Source: JBMDXB01 sp048594975 (lineage in GTDB: Bacteria > Acidobacteriota > Vicinamibacteria > Vicinamibacterales > 2-12-FULL-66-21). From it: a stretch of DNA of 44,625 nt. The notes beneath the pieces are model-generated. The model saw nothing but the letters and a program-made list of their open reading frames with translations. It made no database searches and had not been told where the DNA came from. The first letter of the stretch is position 1, and each line of letters opens with the position of its first letter. This document shows, in pieces, positions 8,246 to 15,956 of the stretch. Position numbers and translations under genes: made by a program. The DNA is taken from positions 1-44,625 of the forward strand of contig JBMDXQ010000146.1 in NCBI GenBank assembly GCA_048594975.1, in the 5' to 3' direction.

Positions 8246-9040
8246 ATGAAACCACCAACTGTTTTCCTCGGCGAGATGACCAACCCGGAGGTCGAGGCGT
8301 TCCTGAAGACCGGGCGGACGGTCATCGTGCCGGTCGGGGCGGTCGAGCAGCACGGGCCGCACGCGCCGCTGGAAACCGACGTCATCATTCCGCAGGAGAT
8401 CGGCCGGCGCATCGCGGATCGCCTCAAGGCTGTCGTCGCGCCGCCGGTCAACTACGCACTCTCTTACCCGCACCACGGGTTCACGGGGCTCGCCTACATC
8501 CGCATTCCCACGTTCATGGCGCTCATCGAGGACCTGTGCGTCGCGTTCTCGACGATCGGCTTCACGCGGATCGTGTTCCTGAACGGCCACTACGACAACA
8601 CCTACGCCATTGCCTACGCCTGTGCCAACGCCGCCGGGAAGATGGAGAAGGACGTGAAGGCGTTCCCGGTCAACTATTGGGACGGCTTCACGGCGGCCGA
8701 CGTCGAGGCGTTCTCCGGTCTGAAGAACGGTCTGCATGCCAACGCGGCCGAGACCGCGGCAGTCCTGGCCATCGATCCGAAGCTCGTCGACATGGAGCGG
8801 GCGAACGCCGAGTTCCCGCCCTTCCCCGACTACACGATCGCCAACACCGGCGCGGTCCACACCGCCTACTTCTTCACGTCGCCCGGCTCGGTGTACTGGG
8901 CGACGAAGTCGGGCACGTGGGGCGACGCTCGACAGGCCACGCCGGAGATGGGCGAGCGCTACCTCGAGGTGTGCGTGCGCTCGACCCTCGCCGTGCTGGA
9001 GAACATCGAGAAGACTTTCGAGGCGATGCCGCCCCGATAG
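8246..9040 (+). CDS. Creatininase-family amidohydrolase
   Basis: A 264-residue protein of the creatininase family, metal-dependent amidases acting on creatinine, formamidopyrimidines or peptide-derived substrates (MftE is a relative). The metal-site motif VGAVEQHGPHAPLETD lies near residues 29-44, with LNGHYDN (about 111-117) and HANAAETAAVL (about 157-167) as the other conserved regions. The start MKPPTVFLGEMTNPEVEAFL is chosen because upstream codons have no family match. The preceding 212 bases show no clear promoter. The true substrate is unknown; it may belong to the same transcript as the operon upstream, but the spacing leaves this open. Confidence 0.85.
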   Translation: MKPPTVFLGEMTNPEVEAFLKTGRTVIVPVGAVEQHGPHAPLETDVIIPQEIGRRIADRLKAVVAPPVNYALSYPHHGFTGLAYIRIPTFMALIEDLCVAFSTIGFTRIVFLNGHYDNTYAIAYACANAAGKMEKDVKAFPVNYWDGFTAADVEAFSGLKNGLHANAAETAAVLAIDPKLVDMERANAEFPPFPDYTIANTGAVHTAYFFTSPGSVYWATKSGTWGDARQATPEMGERYLEVCVRSTLAVLENIEKTFEAMPPR

Positions 9041-9051
9041 GAGGTCGCTTG

Positions 9052-9175
9052 TGGTTCCGGGGTTCCTCGGTTCCCTCGGTTCCCGCGGTTCAGCAGTTCT
9101 CAGCGGGTTCCGCGGTTCCGGAAGCTCGGAACCGGAACCCCGGAACCCCCGGAACCCCGGAACCCAGGGAACCCG
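9052..9175. repeat. Intergenic GGTTCC array followed by its reverse complement
   Basis: The left half (9052-9119) repeats GGTTCC-type words and the right half (9127-9175) repeats the complement GGAACC with short C-rich spacers. The two halves can pair as a long imperfect hairpin centred near 9123. The array runs up to four bases before the GTG start of the next gene, so it holds any ribosome binding site (CAGGGAACCC). Confidence 0.85.
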
Positions 9176-9178
9176 TTC

Positions 9179-9952
9179 GTGCCCTCAGCCTCTGTGCGCT
9201 TCTACGGTGAGCTGAACGACTTCCTGCCGGCCTCGCACAAGCAGGCGACGCTCGTGTTCACGTTTGCGAGCGGCACGTCCGTCAAGGACCTCGTCGAGGC
9301 GCTCGGCGTCCCGCACACCGAGGTGGAGTACCTGCTGGTCGACGGCCGGCCCGTGGACTTCGGCTGGGCGGTCCGCGACGGCGACCGCATTGCCGCGTAT
9401 CCGCCGTTCAGCACGCTGGACCTGCCCGCGGAGTCGCGGCTGGGACCGGCGCCGCAGCGCGAGCCGCGCTTCGTCGCCGATGTTCACCTGGGGAGGCTGG
9501 CGGCCTACCTGCGTCTCGCCGGCTTCGACGCTGCATACCGGAACGACTTCGCCGATCGCGAGCTGGTCGACATCTCGCGGCGGGAGGATCGGACCGTGCT
9601 GACGCGAGACGTCGGCGTGCTGAAGCATGCTGCGCTCGCGCGCGGGTACTTCGTGCGTGAAACACAGCCGGGCCGGCAGCTGGTCGAGGTGCTGCGCCGC
9701 TTCCAGCTCGCGGATTGCGCCGCCCCGTTCACGCGCTGCGTGCGCTGCAACCGTGTGCTGGCGCGCGTGAAGAAGGAGGACGTCGAGGCGGCGCTCCCGA
9801 CGCGCACGCGCGAGCACTACGACGAGTTCTCGAAATGCGCGGGCTGCGGCCGGGTCTACTGGGCCGGCTCTCACTACACGCGCATGCGCGTGTTCCTCGA
9901 CGTCGCGCTCGACGCGGCGCGGACGCCACGCCAGCTGCAAGACGAGCGCTGA
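9179..9952 (+). CDS. Mut7-C RNase domain protein with N-terminal ubiquitin-like (MoaD/ThiS-type) domain
   Basis: A 257-residue two-domain protein. Residues 1-80 form a ubiquitin/ThiS-like fold (SVRFYGELNDFLP, then DRIAAYPPFSTLD), without a terminal Gly-Gly since it is fused on. Residues about 95-240 are a Mut7-C domain: PRFVADVHLGRLAAYLRLAGFDA gives the PIN-like RNase acidic start (FVADVHLG shown, key Asp), TRDVGVLK the second part, and CVRCNRV plus CAGCGRVYW form a zinc ribbon. This fusion is a known bacterial architecture, thought to act on RNA, but its physiological target is not known. It starts with GTG directly after the GGTTCC array. Confidence 0.88.
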   Translation: MPSASVRFYGELNDFLPASHKQATLVFTFASGTSVKDLVEALGVPHTEVEYLLVDGRPVDFGWAVRDGDRIAAYPPFSTLDLPAESRLGPAPQREPRFVADVHLGRLAAYLRLAGFDAAYRNDFADRELVDISRREDRTVLTRDVGVLKHAALARGYFVRETQPGRQLVEVLRRFQLADCAAPFTRCVRCNRVLARVKKEDVEAALPTRTREHYDEFSKCAGCGRVYWAGSHYTRMRVFLDVALDAARTPRQLQDER

Positions 9953-9971
9953 TGAACGCGGGAGCGCCCGA

Positions 9972-10679
9972 TCAGTTCTTGCGCATCCCGGTGAACGTCG
10001 TCTCGCCGAAGTCGCCCAGCTTCACCGTGCCCTTCATCGAGTCCTTGTCGACCGTCCCGCTGTAGGTCAGGCGCAGGCTGTTGCCCTCGACCGTCACGTC
10101 CACCCAGAACTCGATCGCGCTGCCCTTGATCGTGCCGTTGACCGGCGCCTCGCCGAACTGGCCGCGGTACTGGCCTGACAGCTTCTCCCCATCCTGCTTG
10201 AACGTGAAGGTCGGCGTCCCCTTCCCCTGTGGCGTCTCCACCTCGAGCGCCCACGTGCCGCTGACGTCTGCGCCCGGTGCCGCTTTCGCCGCCGCGGCCG
10301 CCGCCGGGCGCTTCGCCGTCCACTGCCCCGTGCCGCGCGTGCCGAAGTCGCCGGTGCCGCTCATCGTCCCGTCGGCGGCGATCTCGCCGTTGAGGAGGAA
10401 CACGATCGGGCCGCTCTGTCCCTGCGCGGTGATGGTCATCGTCACCGCCTTGTCCTTGACCTTTGCCTCGACGGTGGCCTGCTCCGGCCCGCGCGACGCG
10501 CTGCCGGAGAAGACGTCGCCGTTCCTCTTGAGCGACAGCGTGGCCGATTCGAGGCCACGCGATGTCGTCACCGACAGGTCCCACGCGCCAGAGAGGTCGC
10601 TCGTCGTCGTCTGCGGCATGACCGGCGATATCGAGCCGACGGCGACGGCAACGGCGACGGCAATGAAAAGCGTGTGCAT
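9972..10679 (-). CDS. Secreted protein of two tandem beta-barrel repeats
   Basis: A 235-residue protein with a signal peptide (MHTLFIAVAVAVAVGSISP) and, after it, two copies of a roughly 85-residue unit. The first begins SGAWDLSVTTSRGLESATLS and the second SGTWALEVETPQGKGTPTFT; both continue with K-x-G-(D/E)-x-(F/L)-SG and a closing Gly/Thr-rich strand (GDFGTRGTGQW and GDFGETTFTGMR). This looks like a duplicated lipocalin-like or similar small barrel. An Ala-rich linker separates the units. GAGGGGG six bases before ATG 10679 is a strong ribosome binding site and fixes the start. Function unknown; it is divergent from the secreted protein at 10804. Confidence 0.75.
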   Translation of the reverse strand: MHTLFIAVAVAVAVGSISPVMPQTTTSDLSGAWDLSVTTSRGLESATLSLKRNGDVFSGSASRGPEQATVEAKVKDKAVTMTITAQGQSGPIVFLLNGEIAADGTMSGTGDFGTRGTGQWTAKRPAAAAAAKAAPGADVSGTWALEVETPQGKGTPTFTFKQDGEKLSGQYRGQFGEAPVNGTIKGSAIEFWVDVTVEGNSLRLTYSGTVDKDSMKGTVKLGDFGETTFTGMRKN

Positions 10680-10769
10680 AAATCCCCCTCGGTCCCGGGC
10701 GGAGCACCGGAAGACGTCATGTATCTTACCGAAGCGCAACTCGTCAGGGGTCGCCCTTCAGCGACTCTG

Positions 10770-10775
10770 TATAAT
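10770..10775 (+). promoter_or_regulatory. Candidate -10 box TATAAT for the gene at 10804
   Basis: A perfect TATAAT stands 28 bases before the ATG at 10804. No good -35 word lies at the standard distance. It is the only consensus -10 sequence in the 124-base divergent region. Confidence 0.4.
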
Positions 10776-10803
10776 CCACCTATTCGAGCAGAGGAGGCCC
10801 ACT

Positions 10804-11592
10804 ATGATGCGTATCTTCGCCACCACCGTCCTCGGACTAGGCCTGGCGATTCCGGCCGGTGCCGACGTGACCGTCAAGCAGACGAACGGGGGGAAGGGCC
10901 TGGGCTTCTCCGGCACCGCGAGCGGCGTCACCTATATCAAGGGACACAAGATGCGGTCGGACGCGGTGATGGGCGATCGAACCGTCACGTCGATCTTCGA
11001 TGTCGACGCGCAGAGACTCTACACCTTCGACTCGAAGAAGAAGGAAGCGGACGTGTGGGACATGGCGGCGTTCGCGGCGGAGATCTCGAAGTCGATCGGC
11101 GCCTCCGGTCCGAAGGCATCGATCAAGCCGAACGGTCAGACGAAGACCATCGCCGGGCAAGCCGCGACGGGTTACGACGTGGAGGTCTCGATGGACGCTG
11201 CCCTGGGCGGCAGCAAGGACATGATGACGACCGTCACGCTGTCAGGCCCGGTGTGGATCGTGAAGAACGCGCCCGGATCGGCCGACTACGCGGGCTTTTA
11301 CAGGGCGGCGGCGGACAAGGGTTTCATCTTCTCCGATCCGCGCGGCGCCAAGGCGCAGCCCGGCCAGGCGAAGGCGATGGCGGAGATGTACCGCCAGCTT
11401 GCGGACATCGGCGGCATCCCGTACCAGATGGACACCCAGATCAAGATGAGCGGCAGCGGCCCCATGGGCGGGATGCTCTCCCGGATGGGCAACGTGACCA
11501 TGACGAGCGTCGTAGACTCGGTGGAGGTCGGGCCGCTCGACGACGCCCTGTTCGCGCCGCCCGCCGGCTACAAACTCAATCAGAGGAAGTAA
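10804..11592 (+). CDS. Secreted DUF4412-like protein
   Basis: A 262-residue protein with a signal peptide (MMRIFATTVLGLGLAIPAGA). The body has features of the DUF4412/outer-membrane-lipoprotein-sorting-like group: an early beta-rich part (GVTYIKGHKMRSDAVMGDRT, IFDVDAQRLYTFDSKKK) and a later part with ITG-like QAATGYDVEVSMD and VWIVKNAPG. The end DDALFAPPAGYKLNQ is typical of these proteins, where the barrel is thought to bind lipid or another hydrophobic ligand. GAGGAGG seven bases before ATG 10804 sets the start; a longer open frame upstream is antisense to the divergent gene. No biochemical role is known. Confidence 0.72.
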   Translation: MMRIFATTVLGLGLAIPAGADVTVKQTNGGKGLGFSGTASGVTYIKGHKMRSDAVMGDRTVTSIFDVDAQRLYTFDSKKKEADVWDMAAFAAEISKSIGASGPKASIKPNGQTKTIAGQAATGYDVEVSMDAALGGSKDMMTTVTLSGPVWIVKNAPGSADYAGFYRAAADKGFIFSDPRGAKAQPGQAKAMAEMYRQLADIGGIPYQMDTQIKMSGSGPMGGMLSRMGNVTMTSVVDSVEVGPLDDALFAPPAGYKLNQRK

Positions 11593-11680
11593 GGGCGGGC
11601 CGCCGGTAATCCGCCTGGATCGACGGCATTTCGCAATGCGTCCGCGATAACCCCTTCGAATACAGCCACTTCTGACCGGA

Positions 11681-11700
11681 TGCCCGGCCGCGGCCGGGCA
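11681..11700. terminator. Perfect 20-base GC palindrome, terminator or operator
   Basis: TGCCCGGC, CGCG, GCCGGGCA: an 8-base perfect stem around CGCG, 89 bases after the stop of the DUF4412-like gene and 43 bases before the regulator start. Only three T follow, interrupted by CCCCG, so it is a weak intrinsic terminator; an operator for the regulator gene is equally possible. Confidence 0.4.
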
Positions 11701-11742
11701 CCCCGTTTGCGTCTGCTGCCCCTGGGTTCGCTCCTGGCCAGC

Positions 11743-13128
11743 ATGCGCGAGGATTCCCACGCCCGCGTGCTCGTCATCGACGATGACGACGTCATGCTCG
11801 AGTCGTGCCGGCGGGCGCTGGAGACGGTTGGCTTCGGGGTCGACGTCGAGCGCGAGGGAATGCGCGGACGCGATCGCGCCGTCCACGGCGACTACCAGCT
11901 GGTGCTGGTGGACCTGCGCCTGCCGGACGCGGACGGCCTCGACCTCGTCTCCGCGATCCGCGAGCAGCGCGCCGACGTCGAGACGATCGTCATCACCGGG
12001 TACTCGACGGTCGACACCGCCGTGAAGGCGGTCAGGCTCGGGGCGTTCGACTTCCTGCCCAAGCCCTTCACCCCCGACGAGCTGAGGACGCGGGCGGCCG
12101 CCGCGATGGAGCGGCTGCGCGAGCGCCAGCAGATCCCCACCGCTCCCATACCAGGGCCGCCCATGATCGGCGAGTCGCCGGTGATGATGGAGGTGCACGC
12201 GCTCGTGCGGCGCGTTGCGCCCACCGACGCGACGGTGCTCATCACCGGCGAGAGCGGTACCGGGAAGGAGCTGCTCGCCACGGCCGTGCACATGGCGAGC
12301 CGGCGGCGCGACCGGCCGATGGTGTCGCTCGACTGCTCGACGCTCGCGCCCGGGCTGCTCGAGAGCGAGCTGTTCGGGCACGTGAAGGGCTCGTTCACCG
12401 GGGCGATCGTATCGAAGCCGGGACTCTTCGAGACGGCCGATCGCGGCACGATGTTCCTCGACGAAGTGTCGAGCCTCACGCTCGAGACCCAGGGCAAGCT
12501 GCTGCGCACGCTCGAGTCGGGCGAGATCAAGCCGGTTGGCGGCGTCGCCGCGCGCAACGTGGACATCCGGCTGATCGCGGCAACCAACCGCGACCTCGCG
12601 AAGATGGTCGGCGACGGGACGTTCCGGGAGGACCTGTTCTACCGCCTGAACGTCGTGCCCATTCACCTCCCGCCGCTGCGCGACCGCGGCCCGGACGTGC
12701 GCGCCCTGCTCCACGCCTTCCTCGCCCGCTACCGCGCCGCGGCGCGCCGCGGCCCCGACCGCTTCTCGCCCGCCGCCCTCCAGAAGCTGCTCGAGTACAG
12801 CTGGCCGGGAAACGTGCGCGAGCTGAAGAACCTGGTCGAGCGGCTCGTCGTGACCGTGGACGACGACACCATCCGCGAGCACCACCTCCCGGAGGAGATC
12901 CGGCTGCGCGTGGCTGCCGCCGACCTGCCGGCGCCGAAGACGAACGAGGAGCTGAAGGCGATGAAGCGCACGACGCACGACCGGTTGTGCGGGGAGCTGG
13001 AGCGCCGCTTCGTGCTCGACGCGCTGGCGCGCAACGACTGGAACGTCACCAGGGCGGCGCGCGAGACCGGCATGCTGCGGCCGAACTTCCACGCGCTGAT
13101 GCGCAAGCACGGTGTTCGCGCCGGGTGA
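11743..13128 (+). CDS. Sigma54-dependent response regulator (NtrC family)
   Basis: A 461-residue transcription activator: receiver domain (about 1-120), AAA+ domain (about 140-370) and Fis-type helix-turn-helix (about 415-460). The receiver has VIDDDD, phospho-Asp in LVLVDLRLPDADG and PKPFTP. The AAA+ part has Walker A GESGTGKE, sigma54-contact loop GSFTGA (a Ser variant of GAFTGA), Walker B GTMFLDEV and the WPGNVREL sensor region. The HTH ends NVTRAARETGMLRPNFHALM. Its start at 11743 is chosen because the preceding Arg/Leu-rich stretch has no family match. A sigma54-type promoter lies 234 bases downstream of its stop, before the hydrogenase operon. The most likely role is activation of that operon, like HoxA in other hydrogenase systems. 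Confidence 0.93.
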   Translation: MREDSHARVLVIDDDDVMLESCRRALETVGFGVDVEREGMRGRDRAVHGDYQLVLVDLRLPDADGLDLVSAIREQRADVETIVITGYSTVDTAVKAVRLGAFDFLPKPFTPDELRTRAAAAMERLRERQQIPTAPIPGPPMIGESPVMMEVHALVRRVAPTDATVLITGESGTGKELLATAVHMASRRRDRPMVSLDCSTLAPGLLESELFGHVKGSFTGAIVSKPGLFETADRGTMFLDEVSSLTLETQGKLLRTLESGEIKPVGGVAARNVDIRLIAATNRDLAKMVGDGTFREDLFYRLNVVPIHLPPLRDRGPDVRALLHAFLARYRAAARRGPDRFSPAALQKLLEYSWPGNVRELKNLVERLVVTVDDDTIREHHLPEEIRLRVAAADLPAPKTNEELKAMKRTTHDRLCGELERRFVLDALARNDWNVTRAARETGMLRPNFHALMRKHGVRAG

Positions 13129-13361
13129 CCGTATACGCGGCGCATACAACGTATGAGCGGCGGCTACAGCCGGCGCCGGGTGAACACGCAGCCGGTCCGG
13201 AGGCTATCGGCAGCCTGGCACTCCGATCGGGGCCGCGCCATGTATGCGGAGAGTAGACAGGTCCGCGCGCGACGATGACGGACAGGAATCGCTGTCGTCG
13301 CAAACGCACGATGCCTGCACACTTAGCCGGCAGGACGGCGGCGCGCGGCGAACCTCGCGGG

Positions 13362-13377
13362 TGGCACGGGGCGTGCC
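13362..13377 (+). promoter_or_regulatory. Sigma54 (-24/-12) promoter candidate
   Basis: TGGCACG, four bases, GTGCC. The invariant GG (13363-13364) and GC (13375-13376) are exactly 12 bases apart, as in the consensus TGGCACG-N4-TTGCW, with mismatches only at the first T and the last base of the -12 element. The same bases form a perfect 7-base inverted repeat with a GGG centre (13362-13378). Transcription would begin near 13388, about 90 bases before the first gene of the operon. Confidence 0.65.
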
Positions 13378-13420
13378 ATATGCGGTGGACGGAAGCGTCG
13401 AGACGATGAGGCGGCTGATG

Positions 13421-13436
13421 TCCGCCTGAAGGCGGA
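13421..13436 (+). repeat. Leader hairpin TCCGCC-TGAA-GGCGGA
   Basis: A perfect 6-base stem with a TGAA loop in the untranslated leader, 41 bases before the start at 13478. It may be a REP-like palindrome or an RNA element; only one copy is seen in the window. Confidence 0.35.
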
Positions 13437-13477
13437 GGCCACGCAGCGAAACCCAGCGACGCTCCATGGGGGTCGTC

Positions 13478-14308
13478 ATGACCAGACGTACCGTGTTGCT
13501 CGCCGATCTCACCCCGGACTGGATCGCCATGGTTCGGGCGCTCGAATTCGACGGCATGGAGATCGACGTCCTCAGCCCCGGCACGCCGCCCGCCGACGAC
13601 ATCGCCTGCGCCACCCGCTCCGAAGCGGTCGTCGTGGTCGATCTGACGCCGGACCCGTCACGGGCCGTGGCGCTCGTCGCCGCCTGCCGGCGGGCGGCGG
13701 GCGTCGGGCCGGTCATCGCGGTGGCCGCGAACCCGTCGCAGGAGCTCACGCGCAGCGTGCGCCTGGCGGGCGTGTTCTACCTCGCGCTGCAGCCGGTCAC
13801 GCCTGACGAGATGCGCTGCATCCTGCAGAACGCGTTCGAGTCGCTCCGCCGGCGCCGCCCGCACGCCAGCTCCTGCCGCGAGCGGCGGCGCATCCTCATC
13901 GTCGACGACGACGAGGACTTCGTCGCCTCCACGACCGCGCTCCTCGAGGCGTATGGCTACGCGGTCTCATCGGCGTCGACGGGCCGCGCCGGTCTGGAGA
14001 AGGCGCGCACCGAGCACCCCGACCTGATCGTGCTCGACGTGATGATGGAGAACGAAGCGGCCGGCTACGAGGTAAACGAGGCCGTGAAGTACGCGCCCGG
14101 CTTCGAGAGCCTCCGCCACATCCCCGTCCTCATGGTCTCGTCCATCCAGGAAGCGCCCTCCGAACGCTTCGCCATGGCGGGCGAGGCGATGATGATCACG
14201 CCCAACGCCTACCTGACCAAGCCGCTCGACATCCCGCGCTTCCTGCGGGAGGTCGGGACGCTGCTCGGCGAGCTGCCGGAGCTTGCCGCCCCCGGGGTGC
14301 CGAGATGA
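13478..14308 (+). CDS. Double-receiver response regulator without output domain
   Basis: A 276-residue protein. The N-terminal half (about 1-120) looks like a degenerate receiver: it has an Asp in AVVVVDLTPD but lacks the paired acidic residues near the start (LLADLTPDW) and ends LALQPVTPDEM, where Lys is replaced by Gln. The C-terminal half (about 140-260) is a normal receiver: ILIVDDDEDF, phospho-Asp in LIVLDVMMENE, LMVSS and YLTKPLD. There is no DNA-binding or enzymatic domain, so it should work by phosphotransfer or protein contact. The start at 13478 is preferred over an ATG four codons earlier since GGGGG precedes it at good distance. It begins the hydrogenase operon and overlaps the next gene by ATGA. 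Confidence 0.82.
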   Translation: MTRRTVLLADLTPDWIAMVRALEFDGMEIDVLSPGTPPADDIACATRSEAVVVVDLTPDPSRAVALVAACRRAAGVGPVIAVAANPSQELTRSVRLAGVFYLALQPVTPDEMRCILQNAFESLRRRRPHASSCRERRRILIVDDDEDFVASTTALLEAYGYAVSSASTGRAGLEKARTEHPDLIVLDVMMENEAAGYEVNEAVKYAPGFESLRHIPVLMVSSIQEAPSERFAMAGEAMMITPNAYLTKPLDIPRFLREVGTLLGELPELAAPGVPR

Positions 14309-15444
14309 CCGGACCCGCCGCGGTGGCGGTGCCGGCACGCGTCTTCGTGATTGACGACGACGACGTGATGCTGCTGTCGTGCCGGCGGATCCTCGAGCGC
14401 GACGGCTACGAGATCGAAACGTTTGACAACGGCCACGAGGGGCTGGCGCGGCTATCGGCGGTGAAGCCGCAGCTCATCCTCGTCGACTTGAAGATGCCGG
14501 AGCTCGACGGGCTGCAGGTCATCCAGCGCATCCGCGCGCTCGATCCCGACCTGGTGATTGCCGTCATCACCGGCTACGCGACGATCGCCACCGCCGTCGA
14601 CGCGATGAAGGCGGGCGCCTACGATTTCCTGCCGAAGCCGTTCACCCCCGACGAACTGCGGCTGGTCGTCAGCCGCGGCTGCGAGCGCTGGCGCCTCGCC
14701 CACGACTCGAAGCGGCTGCGGCACGAGAAAGAGGCGGCCGAGCGACGCATCATGACGTTCCTGACCCACCAGCTGAAGTCGCCGCTCGCCGCCGCCAAGC
14801 AGTACCTGGACGTGCTGGCGTTCACCTCGGGGAGCGAGATGCCGCCGAAGGCGCAGGAGTGGCTGGGGCGCACGCAGACACGCCTGGAGGAGATGCTCCT
14901 CCTCATCAACGACTGGCTGACGCTGGCCAACGTCGAGCGCGGCGCGGTGTCGCACCGCGACGCCTCGACCGAGCTGCCGCTGGTGATCGCGCAGGTGGCA
15001 CGGGCGGCCGCCGCCGACGCGGAGCGCTCGGGCGTGACCGTCATGACCCGCGTCGAGCCGGAGATCCCGCCGGTCTGCGGCGATGCCGGCAGCGTCGCGA
15101 CGGTCATCTCCAACCTGCTGACCAATGCCATCAAGTACAACCGGCCGTCCGGCGAGGTCGCGCTGCGCGCCACGCGCGACGGCGAGATGGCGCGCATCGA
15201 GGTGGCCGACACCGGCATCGGCATCCCGGAAGAGAGCCTGCCGCGGATCTTCGAGGAGTTCTACCGCGTCGGCAGCGGCGCAGCGCGCGACATCCCGGGC
15301 AGCGGGCTCGGCCTCGCGATCTGCCGGCGCATCGTCGAGGAGCTCGGCGGGTCAATCGAGGTGGCGAGCACACTCGGCTCGGGCAGCACGTTCACGGTGC
15401 GGCTGCCGCTCGCCACGCGCACCGGCACTCAGAGGGCGGCATGA
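14305..15444 (+). CDS. Receiver-histidine kinase hybrid, soluble
   Basis: A 379-residue cytoplasmic signalling protein: receiver (about 10-125), HisKA (about 145-210) and HATPase (about 255-370). The receiver has VIDDDDVM, phospho-Asp in LILVDLKMPELDG and PKPFTP, and is close in sequence to the receiver of the activator at 11743. The H-box is FLTHQLKSPLAAA with His155 followed by Gln156; most HisKA kinases have Glu or Asp there. The N-box NLLTNAIKYN, DTGIGIP and GSGLGLAICRRIVEELGG are intact, so ATP binding is expected. No membrane segment, so the input must come through the receiver, possibly from the membrane kinase at 19906. It overlaps its neighbours by four bases each side. Confidence 0.88.
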   Translation: MTGPAAVAVPARVFVIDDDDVMLLSCRRILERDGYEIETFDNGHEGLARLSAVKPQLILVDLKMPELDGLQVIQRIRALDPDLVIAVITGYATIATAVDAMKAGAYDFLPKPFTPDELRLVVSRGCERWRLAHDSKRLRHEKEAAERRIMTFLTHQLKSPLAAAKQYLDVLAFTSGSEMPPKAQEWLGRTQTRLEEMLLLINDWLTLANVERGAVSHRDASTELPLVIAQVARAAAADAERSGVTVMTRVEPEIPPVCGDAGSVATVISNLLTNAIKYNRPSGEVALRATRDGEMARIEVADTGIGIPEESLPRIFEEFYRVGSGAARDIPGSGLGLAICRRIVEELGGSIEVASTLGSGSTFTVRLPLATRTGTQRAA

Positions 15445-15944
15445 ACGACGCGAAGACCATTCTCATCATCGACGACGACCCGGACTTCGTGGCCGCGATC
15501 GGGCACCTGCTCGAGACGTGCGGCCATCAGGTCCGCTCGGCGCCGGACGGCCACAAGGGCTTCGAGCTGGCGCAGGCGATCGTCCCCGACCTGATTCTGC
15601 TCGACGTCATGATGACCGAACGCACCGAAGGGTTCTTCACGCTCGACCGGATCCGGCGGACGCCGGCGCTCAAGCACGTGCCGGTCATCGTGGTGTCGTC
15701 GATCTACACGGAGTACCCCAGCTTCCGGGTGAACCCGGATGCCGGCTGGCTGCCGGCGGACCTGTTCCTCGCCAAGCCCGCCGATCCCCAGCGCCTCATC
15801 ACCGAGGTGAGCCGGCTGCTATCGGCGGCGCCGCCGGTCGCCGGCGCGCCACGGGTGCACCCCGCGGGAGCGGAGTGGGGTGACGGGGCTCCGCGAACGA
15901 CGGCGCACGGGGGCGCGGGAGACGACGTCCCCCGGTCTGTCTAG
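15441..15944 (+). CDS. Single-domain response regulator
   Basis: A 167-residue receiver protein. It shows ILIIDDDPDF, phospho-Asp in LILLDVMMTERTEGF, VVSSI and LFLAKPADPQ; the last 40 residues are a low-complexity tail. Its receiver resembles the C-terminal receiver of the protein at 13478 (DVMM, then PV-VSSI), so the two are probably duplicates. It has no output domain. It is coupled to the kinase before it (ATGA) and ends 12 bases before the hydrogenase beta subunit, so its synthesis is tied to the hydrogenase. It may relay phosphate or act directly on the enzyme; neither is shown. Confidence 0.85.
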   Translation: MNDAKTILIIDDDPDFVAAIGHLLETCGHQVRSAPDGHKGFELAQAIVPDLILLDVMMTERTEGFFTLDRIRRTPALKHVPVIVVSSIYTEYPSFRVNPDAGWLPADLFLAKPADPQRLITEVSRLLSAAPPVAGAPRVHPAGAEWGDGAPRTTAHGGAGDDVPRSV

Positions 15945-15956
15945 GAGTGTCGCGCC

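Larger units (their letters stand above)
13129..13477. other. 349-base regulatory region between activator and hydrogenase operon
   Basis: No gene is seen. The stretch contains a short inverted repeat CATAC-AAC-GTATG near 13143-13155, two similar words (GCCATGTATGCGG near 13238 and GCCATATGCGG near 13376), the sigma54-type promoter at 13362-13377 and a leader hairpin at 13421-13436. The dyads upstream of the promoter are plausible enhancer sites for the activator, but this is inference. Confidence 0.5.

Noticed and set aside
9052..9175. GGTTCC array as a CRISPR array
   Set aside because: Units are only 6 bases, imperfect and contiguous, with no spacers of constant length and no cas genes.
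11242..13149. 635-codon minus-strand frame
   Set aside because: Antisense shadow of the sigma54 activator and the DUF4412-like gene in GC-rich codons.
13216..13230. TGGCACT word as another sigma54 promoter
   Set aside because: The position 12 bases after GG reads GG, not GC, so the -12 element is missing.
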